In this document: positions 8,135-16,641 of the stretch, piece after piece
Layout: every line of letters starts with the position of its first letter
Position numbering within the stretch: position 1 is the stretch's first letter
Source: Bifidobacterium catulorum
GTDB lineage: Bacteria; Actinomycetota; Actinomycetes; Actinomycetales; Bifidobacteriaceae
Length of the DNA stretch: 64,000 bases
Direction: 5' to 3'
Assembly (NCBI RefSeq): GCF_003129925.1
Contig: NZ_QFFN01000006.1
Location: forward strand, 1 to 64,000
Notes under the pieces: model-generated
Seen by the model: only the letters and a program-made list of their open reading frames with translations
Told to the model about the DNA's origin: nothing
The model's database searches: none
Made by a program: the position numbers and the translations under genes

Positions 8135-9503
8135 GTGAACGAGGCACGGGGATTGCGCCGGGCGACGGCGGACGAGAAATATCGGCAGATGACCGGAAGA
8201 CCGGTCAGACCGTTGGTCCTTCGGCTGGCGTTGCCGGCCATCGTCTCCAATCTGGTCACGATGATCTACAACCTCGCCGACACGTATTTCATCGGCCGGC
8301 TCGGCACCTCGCAGTCCGGTGCCATCGGCATCGCGTTCTCAGTCATGACCGTCATGCAGGCCATCGGGTTCTTCTTCGGCAACGGCGCCGGCAACTCCAT
8401 GTCACGCGAGCTCGGCAAGCACAACGAGGCCCGGGCCGCGCGCCTCATGGCCATCGGCTTCTTCGGGTCGGTGGGCTTCGGCACCCTGCTCGCCGTCTGC
8501 GGCCTGCTGTTCGTGCACCCTCTTGTGTTCGCCCTCGGCTCCACCGTCACCATCGCCCCCCTATGCGGTGCAGTATCTCACGCCGCTGCTCGTCGCCGCG
8601 CCCATGGTGTGCGGATCGTTCACCATGAACGGGCTGCTCCGGTATCAGGGGCTTTCGGCATATGCCATGGTGGGTCTGGTCTTCGGCGCCGTGCTGAACA
8701 TGGGGCTGGCCCCGGCGCTGATCTTCGGCGCCGGCCTCGGCATCCTCGGTGCGGGCGTCGCCACCGCGATATGCCAGACCATCAGTTTCGCGATTCTCGT
8801 CGTCATGTGCCGCAGGGTCGCCGTGCTCAAACTCACGCCACGGCAGCTCCGCCCGAACGTGCTGCTGGTGCGCGAGGTGATCGGCGGGGGACTGCCGTCC
8901 CTGCTGCGGCAGAGCGTCGGTTCGGTGGCCACCACCTGCGTGAACCTCGCCGCCAACCCGTTCGGCGACGCGGCTATCGCGGCCATGGCCATCATCATGC
9001 GGCTCATGCTGTTCACGAATTCGGTGATCATCGGCCTCGGTCAGGGGTTCCAGCCCGTGTGCGGCTACAACTACGGCGCCGGTCTGTTCGACCGGGTCAA
9101 ACAGGGCTACTGGTTCTGCATCCGCGTGAGCACGATGATCCTCATCGGGTTCTCAATCGGGCTCTCGGCGTTCGCTCCGCAGCTCATCGAACTGTTCCGT
9201 TCCGATCCCGACGTGGTGCGCATCGGCACCGTGGCACTGTGGCTGCAATGCGCCAGTCTGCCCATCATGGGATGCAATATGATCTCGAACATGATGCAGC
9301 AGACGATGGGGCTGACCGGGGTGGCCTCGTTCCTGGGCGTGTGCCGGCAGGGCGTGTACCTGGTGCCGCTGATCGCCGTGCTGCCGCACGTGTTCGGCCT
9401 GTTCGGCGTGCAGGCGGCGCAGCCGGCGGCCGACATCCTGACGTTCCTGACGACGATTCCCCTGCAATACCGCGTGTTGAAACGCCTCAATGTGCAGATG
9501 TGA
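8135..9503 (+). pseudogene. Frameshifted MATE-family efflux transporter
   Basis: Two overlapping frames together give a full-length MATE pump. Residues encoded from the GTG at 8135 (LALPAIVSNLVTMIYNLADT to the ALGSTVTIAP segment) continue in the +1 frame as YAVQYLTPLLVAAP at 8562 and run to the stop at 9503. The break is a run of six C at 8556-8561; five C would restore one frame of about 455 residues. No other damage is seen, so this is a recent mutation, a slippage-prone switch, or a sequencing error. The GTG has a TACACT hexamer ending 8 nt before it and no ribosome binding site, suggesting a leaderless start; the ATG at 8189 is an alternative. Confidence 0.8.
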
Positions 9504-9609
9504 GACGAGTGTGCTGAGATAATGGGGAAAAGCCGACGTGCCGTGCCACAATTGACATAAGTGTGTCCGGCATCAAACGATGCCTATAACGGTAGAGGAG
9601 GGTCGTTCT

Positions 9610-10677
9610 GTGATTGACCAGCAGTGGCTCATCAAAGTCAACGGCGTTGACGAGATTCGTGTCGATGCGGGGCAGACCGTGGTCATCGGCCGCAAGCCCC
9701 TGCGTCCCGTCGCCGAGGAGGATGGCGTGCGCCGCCTTGACGTGGATGACACGACGAAATCCATGTCGAAGCGTCATGTTCGGTTCTCCGTGACGGATGC
9801 CGGCGTCGCCGGCATCGAGGATCTGTCGTCGACGAACGGCACCTACGTGGTGCGTGACGATGGCGAACTGATGCGCGTGCCGCCGAGCAAGGAGTTCCAG
9901 CTGCCGCGTTCGACCATGCGGTTCCAGCTTGGCGACGTGCCGGTCGATTTTCTCAGGGTTCCCGCCCTGCCGAAGGACGAAAGCGACAAGGTCTCCGACC
10001 TGTTCACGTATGCGGCTCCGGGAGGTGAGGCGCAGGAGGCGAATCCAGCCGACATGAGCGTGGACGACATCCTCGACCTGCGTGCGGGCGAGCCGACCGG
10101 GCTGCTCAGCACCGCCAAGGTGCGCAGCCGCATCGACGCATTGCATGACCGTGTGGTGGCCGAGACGCGCAGGCAGCAGGAGGAGGCCGGCAACGGCCCC
10201 GCTTCCGCTTCGTCGCGGAACGCCGTGACCGAGGTCATCGGCGGCTCCGAGACGCAGGGCGGTACGGGAGACGCCGTCGAGGCCGTCGCCACTGGGGCCG
10301 GGGCCGATGATGCGTCCCGGTTCCGGCCCGGTGCCGTCGAGGCCGCGCCGGTCGGAGGCGAGGCGCCGGCGACGGGGTTCACGCCGGTTTTTGAACCGGG
10401 ATCCGTGTTCGAACGGCTATCCAAGGGCGAGCTGAACAAGCCTGAACCCGTGATCGAGGCCGGTGGCTTCACCTCGGAGGAGGCCAAGACCACCCGAGAC
10501 TACGACATGCAGTTCGACATCGCCCGCCAGCGTGAACTGCTGCCGTTCCTCGCATTGAATCCCTCGTTGTATCCCGACCTCTATTCGTGGCTGGAGCTGC
10601 AGGGCAACGCCGACGTCGATCGGGCGTTGCAGGGCAATCAGGGGTATCAGGATTATCTGGCCGGCAAAGGGGAATAG
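9610..10677 (+). CDS. FHA-domain protein
   Basis: 355 residues. The N-terminal forkhead-associated domain carries the phosphothreonine-binding signature: GR (27-28), S53 and H56 in SMSKRH, and N76 in DLSSTNGTYV. A long Ala/Glu/Gly-rich linker follows (about 130-290), then a conserved C-terminal block (about 290-355) with TTRDYDMQFDIARQRELLPF and a LALNPSLYPDLYSWL segment. I recognise no enzyme domain. The GTG at 9610 is chosen because GGAGG lies 7 nt upstream; an ATG at 9580 is in frame. Only 5 nt separate it from the pseudo-helicase gene, so the two are probably made together. A Ser/Thr kinase should supply its ligand but none is in the window. Confidence 0.85.
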   Translation: MIDQQWLIKVNGVDEIRVDAGQTVVIGRKPLRPVAEEDGVRRLDVDDTTKSMSKRHVRFSVTDAGVAGIEDLSSTNGTYVVRDDGELMRVPPSKEFQLPRSTMRFQLGDVPVDFLRVPALPKDESDKVSDLFTYAAPGGEAQEANPADMSVDDILDLRAGEPTGLLSTAKVRSRIDALHDRVVAETRRQQEEAGNGPASASSRNAVTEVIGGSETQGGTGDAVEAVATGAGADDASRFRPGAVEAAPVGGEAPATGFTPVFEPGSVFERLSKGELNKPEPVIEAGGFTSEEAKTTRDYDMQFDIARQRELLPFLALNPSLYPDLYSWLELQGNADVDRALQGNQGYQDYLAGKGE

Positions 10678-10682
10678 AACGA

Positions 10683-13600
10683 ATGAATAACGCTGCTGAA
10701 GCCTCGGTCTCCACCGAGGCCATCGACCGTGTGCAGTCCTGGTATGAGCAGTACCGCAACGACCATCATCCCTCCCCGGTGGAGGACCTGACCCAGCTGG
10801 AGGCCAGACTGGACCTCACCCATGCGCATCCCTCCGGGGTGGCGCAGCTGTTCGCCAGCGGCCATGTGCAGCTGAGCAGCCTGTTCCGTGACAGCGGCAT
10901 GCTGCGCGCGGGCCAGCATCGGCTCGCCCGCGTGCTGGAGGACCAGGCCGCGGTGGAGAACCTCAGCGGCGACGCGCAGCTGTCGCTCGCCGTGGGCGTG
11001 GCCAGCTGGAAAGGTTCGACCATGCCGCTGCTGCTCTATCCCGTGCGCGTCGACCGTGGCGAGGGCGAGGAGTCGCTCTCCCATGCGCAGATCCGATTCA
11101 CCGCCACGGCGTCCATCAACCCGGTGTTCGTCTCCGCCATGCGCGAGAACGGCGTCATGCTCGACGAGGAGAGCCTGCTCGACACCTCGCAGTATTCCGA
11201 AAGCTCTCCGGAGACGTCCGCGCTGTTCTCCCGCATCACGTCGCTGGTGGGGGACTCCGTGGAGGATTTCGTCGTGGAGCGCGAGATCATCCTCGGATGC
11301 TTCATCCACTCGTCCACGCTGTTCCTTGAGGAGGGCGAGGCGCTGCTGCGACGTATGCGCCGGGGCCTGACCGGTAACGACCTCATCGACACGCTCGCCG
11401 GCAACGACAAGGCGGCGGACTTCCTCGCCGACTACCCGGTTCCGGCTTACAGCCCCTACGACGGCGATCCCCACAACGAGCTGGAGATTGGCGACATCGA
11501 CAACGCCACCCGCTATGCCGCGCAGATCGTCTCCTCCGGAGCCTCCGTGTTCGTGGACCTGCCCACCGGACGAAGCTCCGACATGATCTCCGCGGGCATC
11601 GCCAGCCGGGCCGTGATGAACGGCAAGACCGTGCTGTACGTGCCGTGCGTGCCCAGCCAGAAGCGTCGCTTCATGCGTCGCATCGCCCGCAACGAGATCG
11701 CCGGCCTGATGCTCGACATCGGCGACCACGCCTCCAATTCGACCATCGACCAGCAGCTCATCGCCGCCGTGGGCTACCAGCCCGGCACGGCCAGCTCGCA
11801 TTTCGATCAGCTCGCCGACGAGCTCGTGGGCGTGCGCTCCCGCCTCACCCGCTATCTGGGCGACCTGCACGGCAAGAACAAGGAGTGGGGCGTTTCGGCC
11901 TACGAGACCATCCAGAACCTCGCACGCATCTCCGCGTTGCCCACACACCCGGCCACGCACGTGCGCCTGAGCGAGCACACGGCCCGCGAGCTGGGCAATG
12001 CCATGGACGAGTGGAGCGGGAAGCTTGCGCGTGCGGGCGAACTCGGCGAATTCCGCATCGGTCCCGAGGACACGTCGTGGTACCGCGCCTCCATCTACAG
12101 CGAGCAGGAGGCGGTCAACGCCTACCAGCGTGTGGTGCGCCTTCTGGAGACGCTGCTGCCCGCCGTGCGCGAGCAGATCCGCTCAGTGGTGGAGACCTGC
12201 GGGTTCCCCATTCCCAAGACCATGCAGGAGTGGAGCCGCCAGGTGGTGGTGCTGAAGAACCTGCGCCGCGTGCTCGACGTGTTCCAGCCCGCCATCTTCG
12301 AGCGGGACATCGCCGCGATGATCGAGGCCTCGACGCCCAAGGCCGAACGCAAGGCCTCCGGCTCCACCATGGGCTTCTGGGACCGGCGGCGCCACATCAA
12401 GGAGGCCAGGAGCCTGCTGCGCGTGGGCGCGCAGGTGGAGGATCTGCACGACGCGCTCGTGATCGTCTCCAAGCAGGCGGACCAGTGGCGGCTGTTCGTG
12501 CCCCGCGGCGGTTGGCCCGTATTGCCGCCGAAGCTCGACGACATCATCGAGACGCAGAACGACATCACCTCCGACCTGACCGCCCTGAACTCGGTGCTCG
12601 CCACCACGCCCGACGGCGCCGACCTCGAATCAGTGCCGTTCGCCGCGCTCGAAGCGCGTCTGCAGGGCCTGTTCGACGACCACCGTTCGTTGGACACCCT
12701 GCCCGAACGTGCCATGCTCGAACGTGACTTCCGCGACAACGGACTGGGTGAACTGGTCGACGACCTGCGCAACCGCCACGTGGACAAGGACGCCGCCGCG
12801 GGCGAGCTCCAGCTGGCCTGGTGGACCACGATCTTCGAGCTCATCGTGCGTTCCTCGCCCATCATCTCCAATCAGGACGGTTCCGTGCTGTCTGCCGCAT
12901 CCGAACGGTTCAGCCAGGTGGATGCGGAACACGTGTCGTCCATCGGCGCCATGGTGAACCAGGAGATGACCAAGCGCCTGAGCGAACTGCTGTTCTCCCG
13001 GTCGCACGAGGCGAACCAGCTGCATACGCTGCTCGCCAGCCCGTCGCCGGTGCCGCTCGGGCGTCTGCGCCGCGACTACCCGAACATCCTCACCGCCACG
13101 AAGCCGATCCTCGTGGCCTCGCCCGCCACCCTTGTGGCGAACACGTCGCTGGAGCGGCTGGCGGACATCGCCATCATCGACGCGGCGTCCCACGTCAACC
13201 CGTTGGAGCTGATGTCCGTGCTCGCCCGCGTGGACCAGGTGGTCATCCTCGCCCACAAGGAGACCGTGTCCTCGCCGGCCGTCAAGACGCTCATCGGGCA
13301 CCTCAAGCCGCTGCGGCTGCTCGAACGCCCGGACCGTCGCGACCTGCGCGTCGCCCAGTTCCTCGAATCCCACGGCTACGGCAAGGTGCCGATGGCGCTC
13401 GGCGTTCCGAACGCCAAGCTCGGCGTCAACTATACCAAGGTGGAGGCCAACGGCGTCCCCTCGGTGGTCAGCGGCATCGTGGAAAGCACGAAGACCGAGA
13501 TCGACGCCGTCGTGGAGCTGGTGATCTCCCGCGCCGGGGGATTCACCATCGTGCCCTCGTCATACCTGCTCACCATCGTCACCATGTGCCCGGCGCACCG

Positions 13601-14318
13601 CCAGCGCATCGGCGCCGAGCTCAAGGCCCGCAGTTCCAAGGACGCGGGATTACGCAAGTTCCTGCGCCATGTGCGCATCATCGGCCTCAACGAGGTGTGC
13701 GGCATGGAGTCCACCGACGTCATCATCACCTTCGGTTTCGCCCGCACCACGCACGGCCGCATGCTCCAGCAGTTCGGCCCCGTGCTTGAATCCGCCGGCG
13801 GCGCCGACATGCTGCTCGACGCCCTGGCCCTCGCCCATGCACACGTGGACGTGGTCTCCGCATTCGGTTCGAAGGACCTTGAGGACGAACGCCTGCGCCA
13901 GCCCGGGCCCCAGCTGATGAAGAAGCTGCTCGTCTGGTGCGAGAACCTCACCCAGGTGACCGTGCCCCGGCCCCATGCCCTGCCGGTCAAGGCCAGCACG
14001 CTGCTGGAGGACTTGGCCGAACGCATCCGGGCACGTGGCCTCAACGTGGCCGTCAACTACGGTTTCGACGGCGGCATGTGCATCCCTCTCGCCATCGGCC
14101 TGCCGAACAAGCCGTTCTCGCTTGCCGTCATGACCGACGACCCGCAGTTCATGTCCATCCCGTCCACGCGTCAGCGCCACCGCTTCATGATGGAGGACCT
14201 CGAATCCCTCGGATGGTCGGTCATGGCCGTCTGGAGCGTGGCCGCGTTCGTCAACCCCGACAAGGAGGTCGACCGCGTGGTCAGCCGCCTTGCCAAGCTG
14301 TATGGCGACGAACGGTAA
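10683..14318 (+). CDS. SF1-helicase-like protein with eroded ATPase motifs
   Basis: 1211 residues. The plan matches large DNA2/NAM7-type SF1 helicases with a DUF4011-like front. There is an N-terminal block (LSLAVGVASWKGSTMPLLLY, about 97-116) and a helicase core. A C-terminal region (about 1000-1100) resembles the last helicase motifs (ESTDVIITFGFARTTHGRML). A Vsr/DUF559-like tail (about 1107-1205) carries LESLGWSVMAVWSVAAF. The key motifs are degenerate. The Walker A position reads DLPTGRSSD (292-300), without the GxGKS/T lysine. The Walker B position reads IIDAASH (831-837) instead of DEASQ. The nuclease-like tail lacks the usual acidic/lysine set. So the fold is probably kept but ATP hydrolysis is doubtful. 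Its neighbours suggest an FHA-linked scaffold role, which is inference. Confidence 0.7.
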   Translation: MNNAAEASVSTEAIDRVQSWYEQYRNDHHPSPVEDLTQLEARLDLTHAHPSGVAQLFASGHVQLSSLFRDSGMLRAGQHRLARVLEDQAAVENLSGDAQLSLAVGVASWKGSTMPLLLYPVRVDRGEGEESLSHAQIRFTATASINPVFVSAMRENGVMLDEESLLDTSQYSESSPETSALFSRITSLVGDSVEDFVVEREIILGCFIHSSTLFLEEGEALLRRMRRGLTGNDLIDTLAGNDKAADFLADYPVPAYSPYDGDPHNELEIGDIDNATRYAAQIVSSGASVFVDLPTGRSSDMISAGIASRAVMNGKTVLYVPCVPSQKRRFMRRIARNEIAGLMLDIGDHASNSTIDQQLIAAVGYQPGTASSHFDQLADELVGVRSRLTRYLGDLHGKNKEWGVSAYETIQNLARISALPTHPATHVRLSEHTARELGNAMDEWSGKLARAGELGEFRIGPEDTSWYRASIYSEQEAVNAYQRVVRLLETLLPAVREQIRSVVETCGFPIPKTMQEWSRQVVVLKNLRRVLDVFQPAIFERDIAAMIEASTPKAERKASGSTMGFWDRRRHIKEARSLLRVGAQVEDLHDALVIVSKQADQWRLFVPRGGWPVLPPKLDDIIETQNDITSDLTALNSVLATTPDGADLESVPFAALEARLQGLFDDHRSLDTLPERAMLERDFRDNGLGELVDDLRNRHVDKDAAAGELQLAWWTTIFELIVRSSPIISNQDGSVLSAASERFSQVDAEHVSSIGAMVNQEMTKRLSELLFSRSHEANQLHTLLASPSPVPLGRLRRDYPNILTATKPILVASPATLVANTSLERLADIAIIDAASHVNPLELMSVLARVDQVVILAHKETVSSPAVKTLIGHLKPLRLLERPDRRDLRVAQFLESHGYGKVPMALGVPNAKLGVNYTKVEANGVPSVVSGIVESTKTEIDAVVELVISRAGGFTIVPSSYLLTIVTMCPAHRQRIGAELKARSSKDAGLRKFLRHVRIIGLNEVCGMESTDVIITFGFARTTHGRMLQQFGPVLESAGGADMLLDALALAHAHVDVVSAFGSKDLEDERLRQPGPQLMKKLLVWCENLTQVTVPRPHALPVKASTLLEDLAERIRARGLNVAVNYGFDGGMCIPLAIGLPNKPFSLAVMTDDPQFMSIPSTRQRHRFMMEDLESLGWSVMAVWSVAAFVNPDKEVDRVVSRLAKLYGDER

Positions 14319-14328
14319 GGCGGCTGCC

Positions 14329-14571
14329 ATGGTGAACGCATCCGATGATTCCCCCACGGAAGGCGCCCCGGCACCGCGCCGACGCCACAGGCGCGTGGTC
14401 TTCCGCGGGACCGAGCGATTCGACGCCGACGGGTTCCTCGACGCCGACGAATCGTCCACCGATCCGGAGGCCCGTCGCGAACGGCTCGACAAGGATTCCG
14501 ACGACGACCGGCGCATCCTCAACGAACTGCCCCCGCATTGGGGGAAGTTCGACGCCGAAGGACGGCGCTAG
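14329..14571 (+). CDS. Small acidic protein of unknown function
   Basis: 80 residues, not recognised. It has a basic patch RRRHRRVVFRGTERFD, then an Asp/Glu-rich stretch (DADGFLDADESSTDPEARRE), ending LNELPPHWGKFDAEGRR. No signal or membrane segment. The ATG at 14329 has AAGGCGG upstream; an ATG at 14302, overlapping the preceding gene, is in frame. It lies 10 bp after the pseudo-helicase gene and probably belongs to the same operon as the FHA gene. Charge pattern and position would fit a partner of the large protein, but that is inference. Confidence 0.65.
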   Translation: MVNASDDSPTEGAPAPRRRHRRVVFRGTERFDADGFLDADESSTDPEARRERLDKDSDDDRRILNELPPHWGKFDAEGRR

Positions 14572-14589
14572 CCCCGGCTCCATGCGGCG

Positions 14590-15246
14590 CTAGCGCCCCA
14601 CCGCGAGGACGGGCGAGGCCTCCTGTGCGCCCAGGACGGCCAGCGCCTCGTCGGGCTTCAACGAGACCAGCACCGTCCGTCGACCGTCGGCCGCCTCGGC
14701 GGACAGCAGCCCCTCCCCCTCGTCATCGCCGTCGGGGGTCCTCATCACCAGCACGTCTTCGGCCAGCGTCCTGGCCTTCGTCGCATCACCTCCCGTCCCT
14801 TCATCCCCGGTCGTCACCAGCCGTATCGTGTCGCCGGGGGTCAGCGAATCCGGCGCACTCGACAACGCCACCTCCAACGTCGTCCGCCCATTGGAGGAGA
14901 CCGGTTCCGCCGACGTCATACCGCGGATGACCGGTGCGCCGGCTTCGATGTCCACACGTGCGACGTCGCCGACCACCCGTCGCACATCGCCCATCGCATG
15001 ACCCATCGCGTCGGAGTCCGGCACCAGCCGGGCCGCCACATCGCCGTCCGAGATCACGTCGCCCCGCGTGATGTCACGCACCGTCACAACGACGGTGCGC
15101 GTGGCCACCGTGGACATCACGCATTGCAGCGCGAACCAGACCGCGAACCCGCAGCACAGCGCAACCGCCAGACGTCGCATCGTCTCGGCTGCGCGCCGGC
15201 GAGACGATGATGCGCCGCCCCTTGGCTGGCTCCCCGCTGTGGTCAT
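14590..15246 (-). CDS. SAF-domain membrane-anchored protein (CpaB/RcpC-like)
   Basis: About 218 residues: a basic N terminus, one membrane anchor (LAVALCCGFAVWFALQCVMS), then a SAF domain (about 50-110) with VVVTVRDITRGDVISDGDVA and GAPVIRGMTSA. SAF proteins of this kind include CpaB/RcpC, which help assemble Flp/Tad pili, but no tad genes are nearby. Start: the ATG at 15246 lies just after a terminator-like T-run; an in-frame ATG at 15258 lies inside that hairpin. Neither has a clear ribosome binding site. It converges on the small acidic gene with an 18-bp gap. Confidence 0.7.
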   Translation of the reverse strand: MTTAGSQPRGGASSSRRRAAETMRRLAVALCCGFAVWFALQCVMSTVATRTVVVTVRDITRGDVISDGDVAARLVPDSDAMGHAMGDVRRVVGDVARVDIEAGAPVIRGMTSAEPVSSNGRTTLEVALSSAPDSLTPGDTIRLVTTGDEGTGGDATKARTLAEDVLVMRTPDGDDEGEGLLSAEAADGRRTVLVSLKPDEALAVLGAQEASPVLAVGR

Positions 15247-15289
15247 GAAAAAAGGCATATCCCCAGCATGAATGATGGGAATATGCCTT
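15247..15289 (-). terminator. Terminator/attenuator just ahead of the SAF gene
   Basis: On the minus strand, AAGGCATAT (15289-15281) pairs with ATATGCCTT (15260-15252), extended by CCC/GGG, then six T. It would end the transcript from fmdB and overlaps the SAF gene start region. Confidence 0.65.
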
Positions 15290-15352
15290 GTCCACTCGGT
15301 CAGACAATGTTGATGAACGTGGATTATCGTTGGAAAACCGCTATTGTTAACG

Positions 15353-15364
15353 GTTTCATGAAAC
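15353..15364. promoter_or_regulatory. Perfect 12-bp palindrome, candidate operator
   Basis: GTTTCATGAAAC in the fmdB-SAF gap. A tandem 14-bp repeat (TCGATCAATCATTG, twice) lies nearby at 15410-15437. Confidence 0.3.
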
Positions 15365-15451
15365 GAATCCGCCGTCGTGGCCGACCGATTGTCGTCATAG
15401 ATCGGTCATTCGATCAATCATTGTCGATCAATCATTGCCGACGTGGCGCAA

Positions 15452-15637
15452 TCAGTGCTTGCCGGAATCGGTCCGGTAGAAGCCCGAACCCTTGAACTCG
15501 ATGGACGGTGCGGCGAATACCTTGCGCACCTGCTCCTCGCCGCACTTCGGGCAGACGGTGACGGGGTCGTCGCTGAACGACTGCTGCTCGGTGAAATCGT
15601 AGTTGCAGTTCTTGCAACGGTAATGATACGTAGGCAC
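15452..15637 (-). CDS. FmdB-family zinc-ribbon protein
   Basis: 61 residues. It begins VPTYHYRCKNC and has two CxxC pairs (CKNC and CPKC) forming a zinc ribbon, then the family tail KVFAAPSIEFKGSGFYRTDS. The GTG at 15637 is chosen because AGGAGGAAC precedes it closely; the longer in-frame version (to 15691) adds only unconserved residues. A TAGTGT hexamer (15665-15660) is a plausible -10. The function is unknown in the family, though often described as a regulatory or cofactor-linked ribbon. It lies downstream of the cyclo-ligase gene on the same strand, as in other actinobacteria. Confidence 0.85.
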   Translation of the reverse strand: MPTYHYRCKNCNYDFTEQQSFSDDPVTVCPKCGEEQVRKVFAAPSIEFKGSGFYRTDSGKH

Positions 15638-15706
15638 GAGTTCCTCCAAAATCAAAAAAACACTACGTCGAAAGCCATGAAGCCTGTTCATATCCTAGCC
15701 GTGACT

Positions 15707-15793
15707 ATGACAAACGGCCACCATGACAAACGGCCACCATGACAAACAGTCAGCATGATGACGGACTGCGATCATGTCGGACTGTAATCATGC
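15707..15793. repeat. Two short 16-bp tandem arrays
   Basis: ATGACAAACGGCCACC occurs at 15707 and 15723, with a variant at 15739. Then CGGACTGCGATCATGT (15762) and CGGACTGTAATCATGC (15778). Both arrays have a 16-bp period. They fill the gap between the cyclo-ligase and fmdB genes. Confidence 0.75.
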
Positions 15794-15854
15794 CGGACGT
15801 CGACCGGCCGGCACCTTCGGCACCGCCCGTGCACGGACATATGGGCGTCGGCGG

Positions 15855-16526
15855 TCACACGGACTCCGTCGGCAGACCCATGCGTGCGCCGACTGCGAAA
15901 TACCCGTTCGGCGTCAGCACCCCGTCGATGCGTTGGTCGTGTGGCTCGCAGGGCAGTCCGTCGTCGACAAGCTCCCACGGCCAGACCACGGCGACCACAG
16001 GCGTTCCGATGCGTCGACGGGCGAGCGCCCGGTCGTACCAACCGCCTCCACGGCCCAGACGCACCCCGGTGCGGTCCGCCAGCACCGCGGCCGTCACGAC
16101 GAGATCGGCCCCGGCGATGGCGTCCGCGTCCAGTACGGCGCCGCCGGGCTCGTCGGGACGGCTCCCGCCCGCGTCGTGTAGCGCATCGACGTCGTCCATC
16201 ACGCCCCATCCAAGATCGCGGCCGGAACCGAGCCTCGGCACCAGCACCCGTATCCCGTGTGCGAGCATCATGCGCAGCATCGGCGTAGTCGGCACCTCGG
16301 TGCCCATCGACACGTAGGCCGCCACCGTTCCCACGCCGTCGAGGATGCCCGACCGTTCGGCGGCGTCGGCGAGCCGTATTCCGGCCCGTTGACGTTCGGC
16401 GTCCCCGATGGCGCGCCTTTTACGGAATGCGTCATGGCGCAGCGCGGTCTTGCGCGCCGCGACGTCGTCGTTCCCCTCGTTTGCGTTGTCTTCGCCGTCT
16501 GTGGCCGGTGTTCGCATATGGTCCAT
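15855..16526 (-). CDS. 5-formyltetrahydrofolate cyclo-ligase
   Basis: About 223 residues. It converts 5-formyl-THF plus ATP to 5,10-methenyl-THF in one-carbon metabolism. Visible signatures are the N-terminal RKTALRHDAFRKRRA helix, the substrate loop AAYVSMGTEVPT, and the family hallmark GVRLGRGGGWYDRAL (canonical GxGGGYYDR, with W for Y), ending in VDDGLPCEPHDQRIDGVLTP. The ATG at 16526 is preferred because a TAGAAC hexamer ends 8 nt before it, suggesting a leaderless start; the ATGs at 16517 and 16532 are alternatives. fmdB follows on the same strand. Confidence 0.88.
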   Translation of the reverse strand: MDHMRTPATDGEDNANEGNDDVAARKTALRHDAFRKRRAIGDAERQRAGIRLADAAERSGILDGVGTVAAYVSMGTEVPTTPMLRMMLAHGIRVLVPRLGSGRDLGWGVMDDVDALHDAGGSRPDEPGGAVLDADAIAGADLVVTAAVLADRTGVRLGRGGGWYDRALARRRIGTPVVAVVWPWELVDDGLPCEPHDQRIDGVLTPNGYFAVGARMGLPTESV

Positions 16527-16641
16527 GGTCATGGTTCTACCATCGTCGCGGTCCCGGACCGTTCGCCGTCTCGTTCCGGCGCGGCCGCACCGCGCGTCGG
16601 GCATGACACGCCCCGTACACCGTGGCGGGATAATGGGAGGC

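Noticed and set aside
8556-8561. Programmed ribosomal frameshifting at the six-C run
   Set aside because: No pseudoknot or typical slippery heptamer is visible, and MATE pumps are not known to need it. Frame loss by indel is simpler.
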